From: Ashinkailepas kermadecensis
Taxonomy: Eukaryota > Arthropoda > Thecostraca > Neolepadidae
Assembly: GCA_034440615.1 (NCBI GenBank)
Contig: JAOTOM010005157.1
Coordinates: 851,501-915,500 of the forward strand
Reading direction: 5' to 3'
Length of the DNA stretch: 64,000 bases
Positions 11,211 to 20,599 of the stretch are shown piece after piece (the stretch's first letter is position 1; each line of letters opens with the position of its first letter). The position numbers and the translations under genes are program-made. Under the pieces are notes generated by a model that was given only the letters and a program-made list of their open reading frames with translations, had not been told where the DNA came from and did no database searches.

Positions 11211-12046
11211 ACTGAAACATTATTGGTGCTTTTAGGAGACTCCCAATCTGCCACAGTAGTCCCATAATCCTGGGTGACAGCCAAAAGCGGCAGATTATAA
11301 TTTCGGATGGGGGAAATGCTAGAGCCTGTAACACTTTGAGATATCCTACTGGATGCTAACTGGCTACTAATGTATGGTACAAAGAAGTATTATAGTGTTG
11401 ACAAAAATTCGTCGACGGCCACAACCTCCCATTGACATGACTCCAGATCAGCGCCAGGTTTCCAAACCAATAGCATGCATGTCGCTGATGGCATACATGT
11501 GCATGCCTTGGCATAAACACGAATAGGAGAACAGTAATGACTAAGTAAACAACCCGCCACAATTAGCTCATGGAATTTAAATCTGAAAATTCGGTATGTG
11601 CTGTATTTCTTGATGATTGATGTGAATTTGAAACCCATTTTTATGGAATTGTGTGATATTTTATGCTCCCATGCAAATACAATCAAACCTAGGTTTCCTC
11701 ATGTTGTATCTCGGGGAGGGAAACTAAAAGCACAATATATTGTCAGCAACAAAGGACTTGAAATGTAGGTAAAGGCTAGGCTAAAATGTTGCTAAACGAA
11801 TAGTTCTGGCAATTTTAATCAGAAAATTCGTTATCTGATGTATTTTTGGTCCTATATCTGGCTGTGAAATCCACTATTGCTGAAGATATATAGCTTTCTT
11901 AGTTATACATCTCCCGGAAGCACGATATGATAGCATTATGTTTCCTTTTGCTTATCGCAGATTAGGTTTACATGACCGGTTTGGGTTATCGTAAATTATG
12001 TTTGTCTTGCCGGTTTGGGCTATCGTAAATGCATTCGCTTTTCAGG
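11211..12046. other. No gene recognised
   Basis: AT-rich unique sequence after the LINE tail. I see no repeats or exons. Confidence 0.45.
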
Positions 12047-12582
12047 ACTTGAAACTAGCAGTGCTCGCTCGACGTGTGCCACGATTGCCCTTCTGGTTAT
12101 GTAGGATACGTAAGTAGGGTCCATCCAAAGTCCATCCAAACTAGCAGTGCTCGCTCGACGTGTGCCACGGCTCCCCTTCTGGTTATGTAGGATACGTAAG
12201 TAGGGTCCATCCAAAGTCCATCCAAACTAGCAGTGCTCGCTCGACGTGTGCCACGATTGCCCTTCTGGTTATGTAGGATACGTAAGTAGGGTCCATCCAA
12301 AGTCCATCCAAACTAGCAGTGCTCGCTCGACGTGTGCCACGATTGCCCTTCTGGTTATGTAGGATACGTAAGTAGGGTCCATCCAAAGTCCATCCAAACT
12401 AGCAGTGCTCGCTCGACGTGTGCCACGATTGCCCTTCTGGTTATGTAGGATACGTAAGGACTTGAAACTAGCAGTGCTCGCTCGACGTGTGCCACGGCTC
12501 CCCTTCTGGTTATGTAGGATACGTAAGTAGGATCTGGTTCTTCTGGTTATGTAGGATACGTAAGTAGGGTCCATCCAAAGTC
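12047..12582. repeat. 86-bp tandem repeat, about 6 copies
   Basis: Units with CTAGCAGTGCTCGCTCGACG start at 12055, 12141, 12227, 12313 and 12399, exactly 86 bp apart. A shortened unit follows at 12468 and a partial one runs to 12582. Two internal variants recur (CACGATTGCCC and CACGGCTCCCC). The phrase AGGACTTGAAA precedes both the first and the sixth copy, so part of the flank was copied along with the array. Confidence 0.95.
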
Positions 12583-12939
12583 GGTGAGTCAGCCGTCCTG
12601 GAGTCCTGAGTGAACAAGACTTCCAAGCAGCTTTTTGCTGTACTGGAACTATGGACGTCAGCACGGCAGGGAACGGGATAGGGGCGCAGGCCTATTACAT
12701 TGGTGAAATGTAGCAGTATGCGTTTTCAATTGCATGGGGAGAATGCACCAAAAAAAAAGCCCTATCCATATGTGGCGGCGCGCATGACAGGAGCAGCTCC
12801 TACAAGCACAAATTTCGAGGTAGAATACGACTTGTGTAAAATATTTGTCCTATGATTTTCATATATGTAACAATATATGTAGAACCATTCGACAAAAACT
12901 CCATTAAAATGTTACATTCCATATAGGGAGCCGCATTAC
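12583..12939. other. No gene recognised
   Basis: Unique DNA between two arrays. Nothing distinctive is visible. Confidence 0.4.
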
Positions 12940-13100
12940 GGCTGCCGACGGTCTGGGTCTGGTATGGGTCTTGGTCTGGGGCTGGCTGTTGCTGCGGACG
13001 GTCTGGGACTGGCTGTGGCTCCGGGGCTGGTCTGGGTCTGGGGCTTGCTGTGGCTGTGGGGCTGGCTGTGGCTGCGGACGGTCTGGGGCTGGCTCCGTGC
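12940..13100. repeat. Imperfect GGCTGTGGCT / GCGGACGGTCTGGG repeats
   Basis: Overlapping short repeats of CTGGGTCTGG, GGCTGTGGCTGCGGACGG and close variants. The plus strand is strongly G/T-rich. Confidence 0.75.
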
Positions 13101-13233
13101 CGTCTTCCCAACGTCATCGATTCTCTTGAACATGCCCTTAAAAATTTACTTGTAGTCACTTGGAGTCTGCCTGTGTCAAAGCAAATTATGATACCGTTTT
13201 GGTGTTCCTGCGCTACTCTGGACATTCCCAAAA

Positions 13234-13384
13234 TTCAGTTAGAGGCTCAGGAACAACTTCAGCTGCAGGCTCAGGTACAACTTCAGTTACAGGCTCAGGT
13301 ACAGCTTTAGCTGTAGGCTCAAATGCAACTTCAGATACAGGCTCAGGTCCAGTTTCAGTTACAACCTCGGGTACAATTTCGCTT
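13234..13384. repeat. 24-bp tandem repeat, about 6 copies
   Basis: The unit is close to GGCTCAGGTACAACTTCAGT plus four bases. Twenty-four bases keep frame, and a forward reading gives an octapeptide such as GSGTTSVT while the reverse gives PEPVTEVV. Substitutions between units are more numerous than in most arrays here. No gene context supports translation. Confidence 0.85.
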
Positions 13385-13419
13385 CGATTCAGGGTCCATC
13401 TACAAAACAAGAGTGCCTG

Positions 13420-15620
13420 TGTCTGTTGCTACAGACCTGTGACGCTGTTCTGGACTTGCAGCGCTGGTGTAGCTTGTGACGTTGTTGTGACGGACCGGTG
13501 ACGGTGATATGACTGCTGTGGTAGGCCTGTGACGCTGGTCTGTACCTGCAGCGCTGGTGTAGCTTGTGACGTTGTTGTGACGGACCGGTGACGGTGATAT
13601 GACTGCTGTGGTAGGCCTGTGACGCTGGTCTGACTGTTGTGACGGACCGGTGACGGTGATATGACTGCTGTGGTAGGCCTGTGACGCTGGTCTGACTGTT
13701 GTGACGGACCGGTGACGGTGATATGACTGCTGTGGTAGGCCTGTGGCGCTGGTCTGACTGTTGTGACGGACCGGTGACGGTGATATGACTGCTGTGGTAG
13801 GCCTGTGACGCTGGTCTGACTGTTGTGACGGACCGGTGACGGTGATATGACTGCTGTGGTAGGCCTGTGACGCTGGTCTGGACCTGCAGCGCTGGTGTAG
13901 CTTGTGACGTTGTTGTGACGGACCGGTGACGGTGATATGACTGCTGTGGTAGGCCTGTGACGCTGGTCTGGACTTGCAGCGCTGGTGTAGCTTGTGACGT
14001 CGTTGTGACGGACCGGTGACGGTGATATGACTGCTGTGGTAGGCCTGTGGCGCTGGTCTGACTGTTGTGACGGACCGGTGACGGTGATATGACTGCTGTG
14101 GTAGGCCTGTGACGCTGGTCTGGACTTGCAGCGCTGGTGTAGCTTGTGACGTCGTTGTGACGGACCGGTGACGGTGATATGACTGCTGTGGTAGGCCTGT
14201 GGCGCTGGTCTGACTGTTGTGACGGATCTGTGGGTTATGTGACGCTGGTGTGACTGTTGTGACGGGTTGGTCGGTTGTGCGACGCTGGTCTGACTGTTGC
14301 GACGGATCTGTGGGTTGTGTGTTATTGGTGTGACTGTTATGACGGGTCTGTGGGTTGTGTGTCATTGGTGTGACTGTTATGACGGGTCTGTGGGTTGTGT
14401 GTCATTGGTGTGATTGTTGCGACGGATCTGTGGGTTGTGTGTCATTGGTATGACTGTTATGACAGGTCTGTGGGTTGTGATGTTGGTGTGACTGTTGTGA
14501 CGGGTTTGTGGGTTGTGTGTCATTGGTGTGACTGTTGCGACGGGTCTGTGGGTTGTGACGTTGATGTTACTGTTGTGACGGGTCTGTTTGTTGTGTGACG
14601 TTGGTGTGGCTGTTGTGACGGGTCTTGGTTGTGTGACGTTGGTGTGACTGTTGTGACGGGTCTGGGTTGTGTGACGCTGGTGTGACTGTTGTGACGGGTC
14701 TGTGTGTTGTGTGACGTTGGTGTGGCTGTTGTGACGGGTATGTGGGTTGTGACGGGTCTGGGTTGTGTAACGTTGATGATACTGTTGTGACGGGTCTGTG
14801 GGTGGTGTGACGTTGCTGTGACTGCTGTGACGGGTCTGTGGGTTGTGTGACGCTGCTGTGACTGTTGTGACGGGTCTGTGGGTGATGTGACGCTGCTGTG
14901 ACTGTTGTGACGGGTATGTGGGTGGTGTGACGCTGCTGTGACTGTTGTGACGGATCTGTGGGTGGTGTGACGCTGATGTGACTGCTGTGACGGGTCTATG
15001 GGTTGTGACGCTGCTGTGACTGTTGTGACGGGTCTGTGGGTGGTGTGACGCTGCTGTGACTGTTGTGACGGATCTGTGGGTGGTGTGACGCTGCTGTGAC
15101 TGCTGTGACGGGTCTGTGGGTTGTGGCGCTGCTGTGACTGTTGTGACGGGTCTGTGGGTGGTGTGACGCTGCTGTGACTGTTGTGACGGGTATGTGGGTT
15201 GTGTGACGCTGCTGTGACTGTTGTGACGGGTCTGTGGGTTGTGTGACGCTGCTGTGACTGTTGTGACGGGTCTGTGGGTTGTGTGACGCTGCTGTGACTG
15301 TTGTGACGGGTCTGTGGGTTGTGTGACGCTGCTGTGACTGTTATGACGGGTCTGTGGGTTGTGTGACGCTGCTGTGACTGTTGTGACGGGTCTGTGGGTG
15401 GTGTGACGCTGCTGTGACTGTTGTGACGGATCTGTGGGTGGTGTGACGCTGCTGTGACTGCTGTGACGGGTCTGTGGGTTGTGGCGCTGCTGTGACTGTT
15501 GTGACGGGTCTATGGGTTGTGTGACGCTGCTGTGACTGTTGTGACGGGTCTGTGGGTTGTGGCGCTGCTGTGACTGTTGTGACGGGTCTGTGGGTTGTGT
15601 GACGCTGCTGTGACGCCTGA
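13420..15620. repeat. 2.2-kb compound tandem array (62/90-bp, then 40-bp units)
   Basis: The left part (about 13441-14260) is built from two unit lengths marked by the phrase GACGCTGG or GGCGCTGG. A 62-bp unit and a 90-bp unit occur, and the longer one equals the shorter plus a 28-bp block containing CTGCAGCGCTGGTGTAGC. The order from 13441 is 90, 90, 62, 62, 62, 62, 90, 90, 62, 90, then a degenerate 62-type unit. The right part (about 14230-15616) is mostly 40-bp units with TGACTGTTGTGACGGGTCTG, with early units irregular and later units regular. The plus strand is G/T-rich throughout. The array ends about 1.1 kb upstream of the E(spl)/HES TATA box. Confidence 0.95.
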
Positions 15621-16103
15621 CGCTTCACTGCGACAATGTGTGACTGTTGTGACGTCACTTCCGCGGTAGCAGCGCGCACTCCACCGCCGACCTGCAACAC
15701 GCAACAATAGCCGTCAGCGAGCCGTCAGTGCGGGTGCGGTCGGCGTGCCGCTTAATTGCCAAACGCGAGCGCAGCTTCCTCCCAAAAATGCCAGCACCCG
15801 CCCATTTATCTGGTGCGGACGGTCGACGCGCGGTGCGGGGCATGCCGTGCAAAATGACTCAATGGTTGTCACGTGACACACCGCTGAACGTGGGAATCGG
15901 CGGCGCCGCCCCGGGCCGCTTCCGGCACGCAGTTTTAATTAGGCGCTCTCATTCATTTAGGGCCATTGTTGCGCGGCTCGGTGTAATCGGCGCCGCCTGG
16001 CCGCCCGGCGCCGTCCAGCAGCAGTGTTGGCTGTCAGCCAGCTGTATGACCGGCCGGTAATGGGCCGCTGACCGGGTCGCGGCTGGTCCGGTCCGGGCGG
16101 CCA

Positions 16104-16129
16104 GGGCGGTGCGCGCGTGCGCACCGCCC
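16104..16129. repeat. GC-rich hairpin
   Basis: GGGCGGTGCGC and its perfect reverse complement GCGCACCGCCC are separated by GCGT. The structure lies in the upstream region of the E(spl)/HES gene. Confidence 0.85.
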
Positions 16130-16603
16130 GCCGCGGCGCACGCCTTGCGTGAGATGGTGGCCATCGATAGGCGGGCTGGTGCGGTCCGGCCGGCCGGTGG
16201 CGGCGGCGTCCGGCCGGCCGCACCGCATTAGCCGACGCCTCCGGCACACTAATCAGATTCGGCCGGTGCGAAGGTATCGGCGCGGCCTGTTCCCACGTCT
16301 GGCGGGCGGCACGCCGCCGGCCGCTTGCGCCCAGCAATTACCGGCTGGCGTCGGCGCCGCGCCAGCATGCGGCGTTAATAGTCGTGTCTTTGGCACGCCC
16401 CGAGTCGACAGAAAACTGTACTTGCTTGTACGTGTGCAGCACATTGTTGGCCGTCGTCTGATTACTTCAATTACTAAATGTATAGGCCCAACTGCCTCCC
16501 TTCTGATTCAAGAACGCAAAGATGCTGGGTGAGGGGCCGCCACTTTAGACGGCGCCCGCTGCGGCCGTGGCGGCATGCCCGCCTCCGGGTATACACAAGA
16601 TTA

Positions 16604-16627
16604 TGTGGGAACTCAATCTTTCCCACG
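16604..16627. promoter_or_regulatory. Head-to-head pair of Su(H)/CSL sites
   Basis: TGTGGGAA at 16604-16611 and TTCCCACG at 16620-16627 match YGTGRGAA on opposite strands, pointing at each other, with 8 bp between them. Known Su(H) paired sites in E(spl)/Hes promoters have this orientation but a gap of about 16 bp. This is therefore a close-spaced variant or two single sites. It lies about 80 bp upstream of the TATA box, a normal place for Notch input. Confidence 0.65.
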
Positions 16628-16634
16628 CTCCGTC

Positions 16635-16687
16635 GGCACGCGGCTAAACTGGCTCCGCCCCCTCGGCACGCGGACTCGGCACGCCCG
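16635..16687. promoter_or_regulatory. Cluster of three Hairy/E(spl)-type repressor sites
   Basis: GGCACGCGGC (16635-16644), GGCACGCGGA (16665-16674) and GGCACGCCCG (16678-16687) match, or nearly match, the class C consensus GGCACGCGMC bound by Hairy/E(spl) proteins. They sit between the Su(H) pair and the TATA box. This position would let the gene product repress its own promoter. Confidence 0.6.
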
Positions 16688-16707
16688 CTCGTCCTGTGGT
16701 GCAAGGT

Positions 16708-16746
16708 TATATATATGGGCGACGGTTCGGCGCCGGGCGACATTCA
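16708..16746 (+). promoter_or_regulatory. TATA box and probable start site of the E(spl)/HES gene
   Basis: TATATATAT at 16708-16716 is followed by candidate start sites near 16738-16746 (GCGACATTCAACT, with TCA at 16744-16746). This gives a 5' leader of about 60 nt before the ATG. The leader also contains an ACAGCTG at 16795-16801 and a K-box-like CTGTGATA at 16775-16782. Confidence 0.6.
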
Positions 16747-16804
16747 ACTTTTAGAGCGTGGGGCGCGAGGTGCTCTGTGATACATCTGATTTTAACAGCT
16801 GACG

Positions 16805-17693
16805 ATGGCTCCGAACACGCCCATTGAAGTGGAGCAGGAGCAGCCTCTCTCCAGGACTTACCAGTATCGTAAGGTAAATATCAGAACCAATTATGAAGTT
16901 CTCAGTTTGGATGTGGTGTGCTCGACGGTTCATTGTGTTGTTTAAATCTGTTGCTCCAAACGTACTGTTCTATCTTCTGAATATAATTAAATTGAATGGT
17001 TGTTTAGCAAGATGTAATCGGATAACGCGTTTTAATGCAGCGTACCGTCCTTGCGTGTCTAATAAAATTGTTTTTCCCTAGGTGATGAAGCCAATGCTGG
17101 AGCGCAAGCGGCGCGCGCGCATCAACAAGTACCTGGACGAGCTGAAGGACCTGATGGTGAACGCGCTGGCCAACGAGGGCGAGAACGTGACCAAGCTGGA
17201 GAAGGCCGACGTGCTGGAGCTGACCGTGCGCCACCTGCGCAAGCTCAAACAGAACCACCTGCTGGGCGTGCTCAACCCGAACGTGCTGCACGAGCGGTAC
17301 ATGGCCGGCTTCACCCACTGCGCCAGCCAGGTGAGCACGTTCCTGGCGGCGTCCGGCCCCGCCGCCGACGTGGCCGTGTCGCAGCGGCTGCTGGGTCACG
17401 TCTCCAAGTACATGCACGCCATGGAGAAGGTGACGGCCGCCCACGGCGCCGGTCTGCCGTCTGCGCCGGCGGTGGCGCCGCGCATCATCACACCGCCGCT
17501 GACTCCGCCGGCGCACCTGCACGCCGGCCACGCGCCCCATCCGCTGCACCGGCCGATGCGGGTCCACTGCGACATGTCGGCCGACAGTATGTCCGACCTG
17601 TCGCCGTCCGGCTCCGACACCAGCTCCCAGCTGGCCGCCTCGCCTCGGCCCGAGCCGGCCGCCGACGACGACAAGATGTGGCGGCCGTGGTGA
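16805..17693 (+). CDS. E(spl): Enhancer of split/HES bHLH-Orange transcriptional repressor (two exons)
   Basis: Exon 1 is 16805-16873 (23 codons, ATG to a donor AAG|GTAAAT). Exon 2 is 17082-17693 after a pyrimidine-rich acceptor (TTTTTCCCTAG). The intron is phase 0 and 208 nt long. The joined protein has 226 residues. Residues 24-80 form a bHLH with the family's proline in the basic region (P27, in [13 protein letters not shown]). Residues about 94-134 form the Orange domain ([16 protein letters not shown]). A proline- and serine-rich tail ends in WRPW, the Groucho-binding motif. As a family member it should act in the nucleus as a Notch-induced repressor of proneural genes. The sequence YQYRKVMKP at the splice junction is typical of arthropod E(spl) m-beta/m-gamma-type proteins, and the intron supports an original gene rather than a retrocopy. 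Codons are strongly GC-ending, unlike the flanks. Its promoter and a 3' K box fit the family. The exact orthologue is open. Confidence 0.95.
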
Positions 17694-17988
17694 GCCCGGC
17701 CCGCACCGCAGGTCTGGCCCCGCGGCCCACACCGCTGGCTGGTGTCCGACAAGATGTGGCGGCCGTGGTGAGCCCGGCCCGCACCGCAGGTCTGGCCCCG
17801 CGGCCCACACCGCTGGCTGGTGTCCGACAAGATGTGGCGGCCGTGGTGAGCCCGGCCCGCACCGCAGGGTCTGGCTCCCGCGGCCTGCACCGCTGGCTGG
17901 TGTCCGACAAGATGTGGCGGCCGTGGTGAGCCCGGCCCGCACCGCAGGGTCTGGCTCCCGCGGCCTGCACCGCTGGCTGGTGTCCGAC
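17670..17988 (+). repeat. 78/80-bp minisatellite carrying four copies of the WRPW-stop terminus
   Basis: Units start at GACAAGATGTGG at 17670, 17748, 17826 and 17906. Their spacings are 78, 78 and 80 bp, and a last partial unit ends at about 17988. The first unit is the real end of the E(spl)/HES coding sequence, DKMWRPW then TGA. Each later unit repeats the same codons and stop in the 3' UTR. The 78-bp unit equals 26 codons, so copies 2 and 3 are in frame with the gene. Readthrough of the first stop would add 26 residues, counting the decoded stop, and again end in WRPW. The 80-bp unit moves the last copy out of frame. Confidence 0.95.
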
Positions 17989-18135
17989 ACATATATTGAG
18001 TGTTGCAACTGCGTTGTGACAGCCCGCTGGTGTCTGCGAGTTGTATTGAGCGTTGCGTTGTGACAGCCCACTGGTGTCTGCGAGCTGTATTGAGTGTTTC
18101 AGCTGCGTTGTGACAGCCAGTTGGCGTCTGCTCTG
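17989..18135 (+). repeat. 44-50-bp repeat in the presumed 3' UTR, 3 copies
   Basis: GCGTTGTGACAGCC recurs at 18011, 18055 and 18105, each followed by a CTGGTGTCTG or TTGGCGTCTG phrase. The array directly follows the WRPW minisatellite, so the 3' UTR is made largely of tandem repeats. Confidence 0.85.
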
Positions 18136-18188
18136 CTGTAACTGATTGTCAACACTTGGGTGTAGTCAAAACTGGTGGCCTTATCTCG

Positions 18189-18196
18189 CTGTGATA
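18189..18196 (+). promoter_or_regulatory. K box in the presumed 3' UTR
   Basis: CTGTGATA matches the K-box consensus cUGUGAUa, known in Drosophila E(spl)-complex 3' UTRs as a negative post-transcriptional element recognised by miR-2/11-type microRNAs. No canonical AATAAA was found close by, so it is not certain that the transcript reaches this point. Confidence 0.4.
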
Positions 18197-18299
18197 CTTG
18201 TTGATGTTTTGAATACCACGGTAATACATGAATTATTGTTTTGCAACGCGACCGCTTTTCGTCCGAGTCCATGGCGTTGACCGATTGGTCATTGCGTAC

Positions 18300-19332
18300 C
18301 GAAGATTACTGAGCAGTTGACAGTTCTCCGGGCTTCCGTCAGAGGTCAGGCCCTGCCGCTCCCATGGTGGGCCAAATTACGCGCTGCCGCTGACCCCGGA
18401 TGACCCGGCACTAGCTAATCTGCTGCTGTCCACCCTGAGAAAGGGCATCTCATCGCTTCCACAGGCAATTTCGTGTCGTGTAGCCGTCGTCCGCTCAACC
18501 CTCTGCTCATTAGGTCCAGTTTCTATCACTTGCCGGGCGTAAAATCGACGCTCCTGCCGCGCTGAATCATCTACTTGGGTTTCACCTCTGAAGAATTGAT
18601 GACGTCAGCGTCCAAACCGTGAGAAAATCGGGCAGGTGGGGACCATTAGGCTCCAAGCAGCTATTGGCGCGCACGTGCTAGCGATAACAAAACACAATCT
18701 CATTTAGCCTCTACTACGGGTACCGGGAAAACCGGTCCCGCGGGCCGTCAGACAACGCGTCGGCCGCCAGGCCGGTCGCCCCGCGGAAGAGGCTACAGCC
18801 GGGTTTAACATTCGTGGCGATGGTCGAAATTGTGACTCAAGACGCTGGGGCGGTGAGCCTTAACGCCACGGTAATTCCAAGAGTTGTGTTGACAGTTGAG
18901 ATATGAGCAGCCGTTTTTTGTCACAACCGAGGCTTGAGAACGGCCGAGTCGACCGCTTCCCACGCTCGGAGCCGGCGCCGGGCACGTTCCCGCACGAGAG
19001 CCTCATATTAATGAGGAAGCCGGCGGCTGGCGGGCCAGCTTGAAGGCGTGCCGCGCGCCGCCTGGCTGGGGACGGCCGCACGGGTGCCGCCGCCGGCTGG
19101 GGACGGTGGCGGCGCGCACGCGGGCGGCGGCGCCCACCGCAGCGGGGGGTAGAGAGAGAGGGAGGGTGGATAATAGAGGGCGGGAGGAAGCGCTCCCGGC
19201 CGCCCGGTCCCGGATGCTGGGCAGCAGTGATGACTAGGGCAGAAGCCAATGTGGTATGCGTTGCGTTTTGGTTTAAGGTTATGTGTTTTGGATTGTGCTT
19301 GTGACACGTGCATGGGCGGCGGAGCGAGATCG
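18300..19332. other. GC-rich DNA downstream of the E(spl)/HES gene; no gene recognised
   Basis: The region holds another Su(H)-type TTCCCACG at 18957-18964, a GGGCACGTTCCC stretch just after it, and a hairpin CCTCATATTAATGAGG at 19001-19016. These could be a downstream Notch-responsive enhancer or the promoter of an unseen gene. I could not find an exon, and the open frames show no family motif. Confidence 0.35.
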
Positions 19333-19821
19333 TCTGAGGGTGGTGTTGAACGGGGTACCTGGCACCACGCTGGCATGTTGACTTGCCGCGCTGCCGCCTC
19401 GAAGTAGTCAAATTGTCATCGGTGGTGTACGGTGTGCCCAAATTCAGAAACTTCGCTTTAAAATGGCGCAGGGGGGGGGCACGTTATTTGGCCTGAATAC
19501 ACAAGTTTCCCACTCAGATAGCATCATGCATAAATCCGAAGGCTCTGCCATGCCATTCCGATTGGTGGCCACAGGATGGCTAGAAGTGTTGGAAACCGCA
19601 TACGACGAGCCAGACAGGGCCACGTCGAAAACATTGCTAACATTGGTGGCCACAGGATGGCTAGAAGTGTTGGAAACCGCATACCACGAGCCAGACAGGG
19701 CCACGTCGAAAACATTGCTAACACACTTGTATTCGTTTTACAAACGCTACTTAGGAACATTCTTACACAGGCTATCACATCCCACGTGCAAGAAGGTACC
19801 CCGTTCAACACCACCCTCAGA
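19333..19821. repeat. Perfect 27-bp inverted repeat flanking an 81-bp duplication
   Basis: The 27-mer at 19333-19359 (starting TCTGAGGGTGG, ending GGGGTACC) is repeated exactly in reverse complement at 19795-19821. Between the arms an 81-bp unit occurs twice (19561-19641 and 19642-19722) with few differences. The match stops sharply at both ends of the 27-mer. This may be a non-autonomous element, but no target-site duplication was found. Confidence 0.75.
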
Positions 19822-20424
19822 CAATCTTCTGGCATTTGAATCTGCGCAGCGAGCCAACCGCTCTGCCAATGGGATGTACTCTGCAACAGTGCAGGGTTCC
19901 CAGCGGCGTCATTTATACGCATAGCATAAAACATAATTCCTACCAGCATCAACGCCGCACCACTCACCGCAATTCCCTGCCTCGTGGTGCTCAACTCAAA
20001 CACAAAATTAACATTGTGGAACCCGATTAATGGATCCACCTAGTTCTAGGGGAAATACCAACCTAATGGTGCTCCCTTGGCCAGTTGCATCAACATCACA
20101 TACCTGAATGAAGGCACGGAATCTATTGCCATGTGCACCTACTAGTATAATTCCTCATTTATAAACGTGATTTAAAACATCTACTTTCATCAATCCAACT
20201 GCATCGACACCAATTCCCATCGTCTACTGCACAACTTCCAAGTAAAAAAAAGATTACTCCACTTAATAACGTATCTATCCTATATAAGTGCATTCCATGG
20301 GGAATTACTACCACATCACCAGACAGCGTGATCCATTGATGAACTACTATTGGACTGTAAACTTGTAGCGTTTAGCTACCGTACACCCAGGGGTGTTGGT
20401 TTATATATTTTTTAAGGGGAAAAT
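19822..20424. other. No gene recognised
   Basis: Mixed-composition DNA with a few A-rich runs. No exon or repeat is seen. Confidence 0.4.
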
Positions 20425-20572
20425 GCACCCTCAATGTTGGCTTTGCCCCATCCCCAAATAATTTCAACTTTTAGCATGCGACCCTATGGAATGTGCCCCT
20501 AATCCATTTGGGACTGCCCCTTGCCTCCATGCATTTTGCTCCCCCCCAAATAATTTTCAAAAATAAACACCT
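20425..20572. repeat. Dispersed repeat, copy 1 (second copy at 35.5 kb)
   Basis: About 145 bp aligns in the same direction with 35484-35625. Shared blocks include AATAATTTCAACTTTTAGCAT, CAATGTTGGCTT, a GACCCT(A/G)TGGA phrase and an AATTTTCA(A/G)AAAT(A/G)AACACC phrase. The family is unnamed here, and no coding potential is visible. Confidence 0.65.
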
Positions 20573-20599
20573 GGCCTACACCTTAACTTATCTAACCTG

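Larger units (their letters stand above)
15640..16703. promoter_or_regulatory. GC-rich upstream region of the E(spl)/HES gene
   Basis: The DNA becomes CpG-rich right after the array. It holds Su(H)-type sites at 15889-15896 (CGTGGGAA), 16290-16297 (TTCCCACG), 16604-16611 and 16620-16627. A palindromic E-box CACGTG lies at about 15871, and a CAGCTG proneural-type E-box lies at 16039-16044 (ACAGCTG on the minus strand). Such combinations are typical of Notch- and proneural-driven E(spl) enhancers. Site matches alone do not prove use. Confidence 0.55.

Noticed and set aside
17004..18071. Minus-strand 355-codon frame opposite the E(spl)/HES gene
   Set aside because: It is the complement of a GC-rich coding exon and its repeat; the plus strand has clear homology and splicing.
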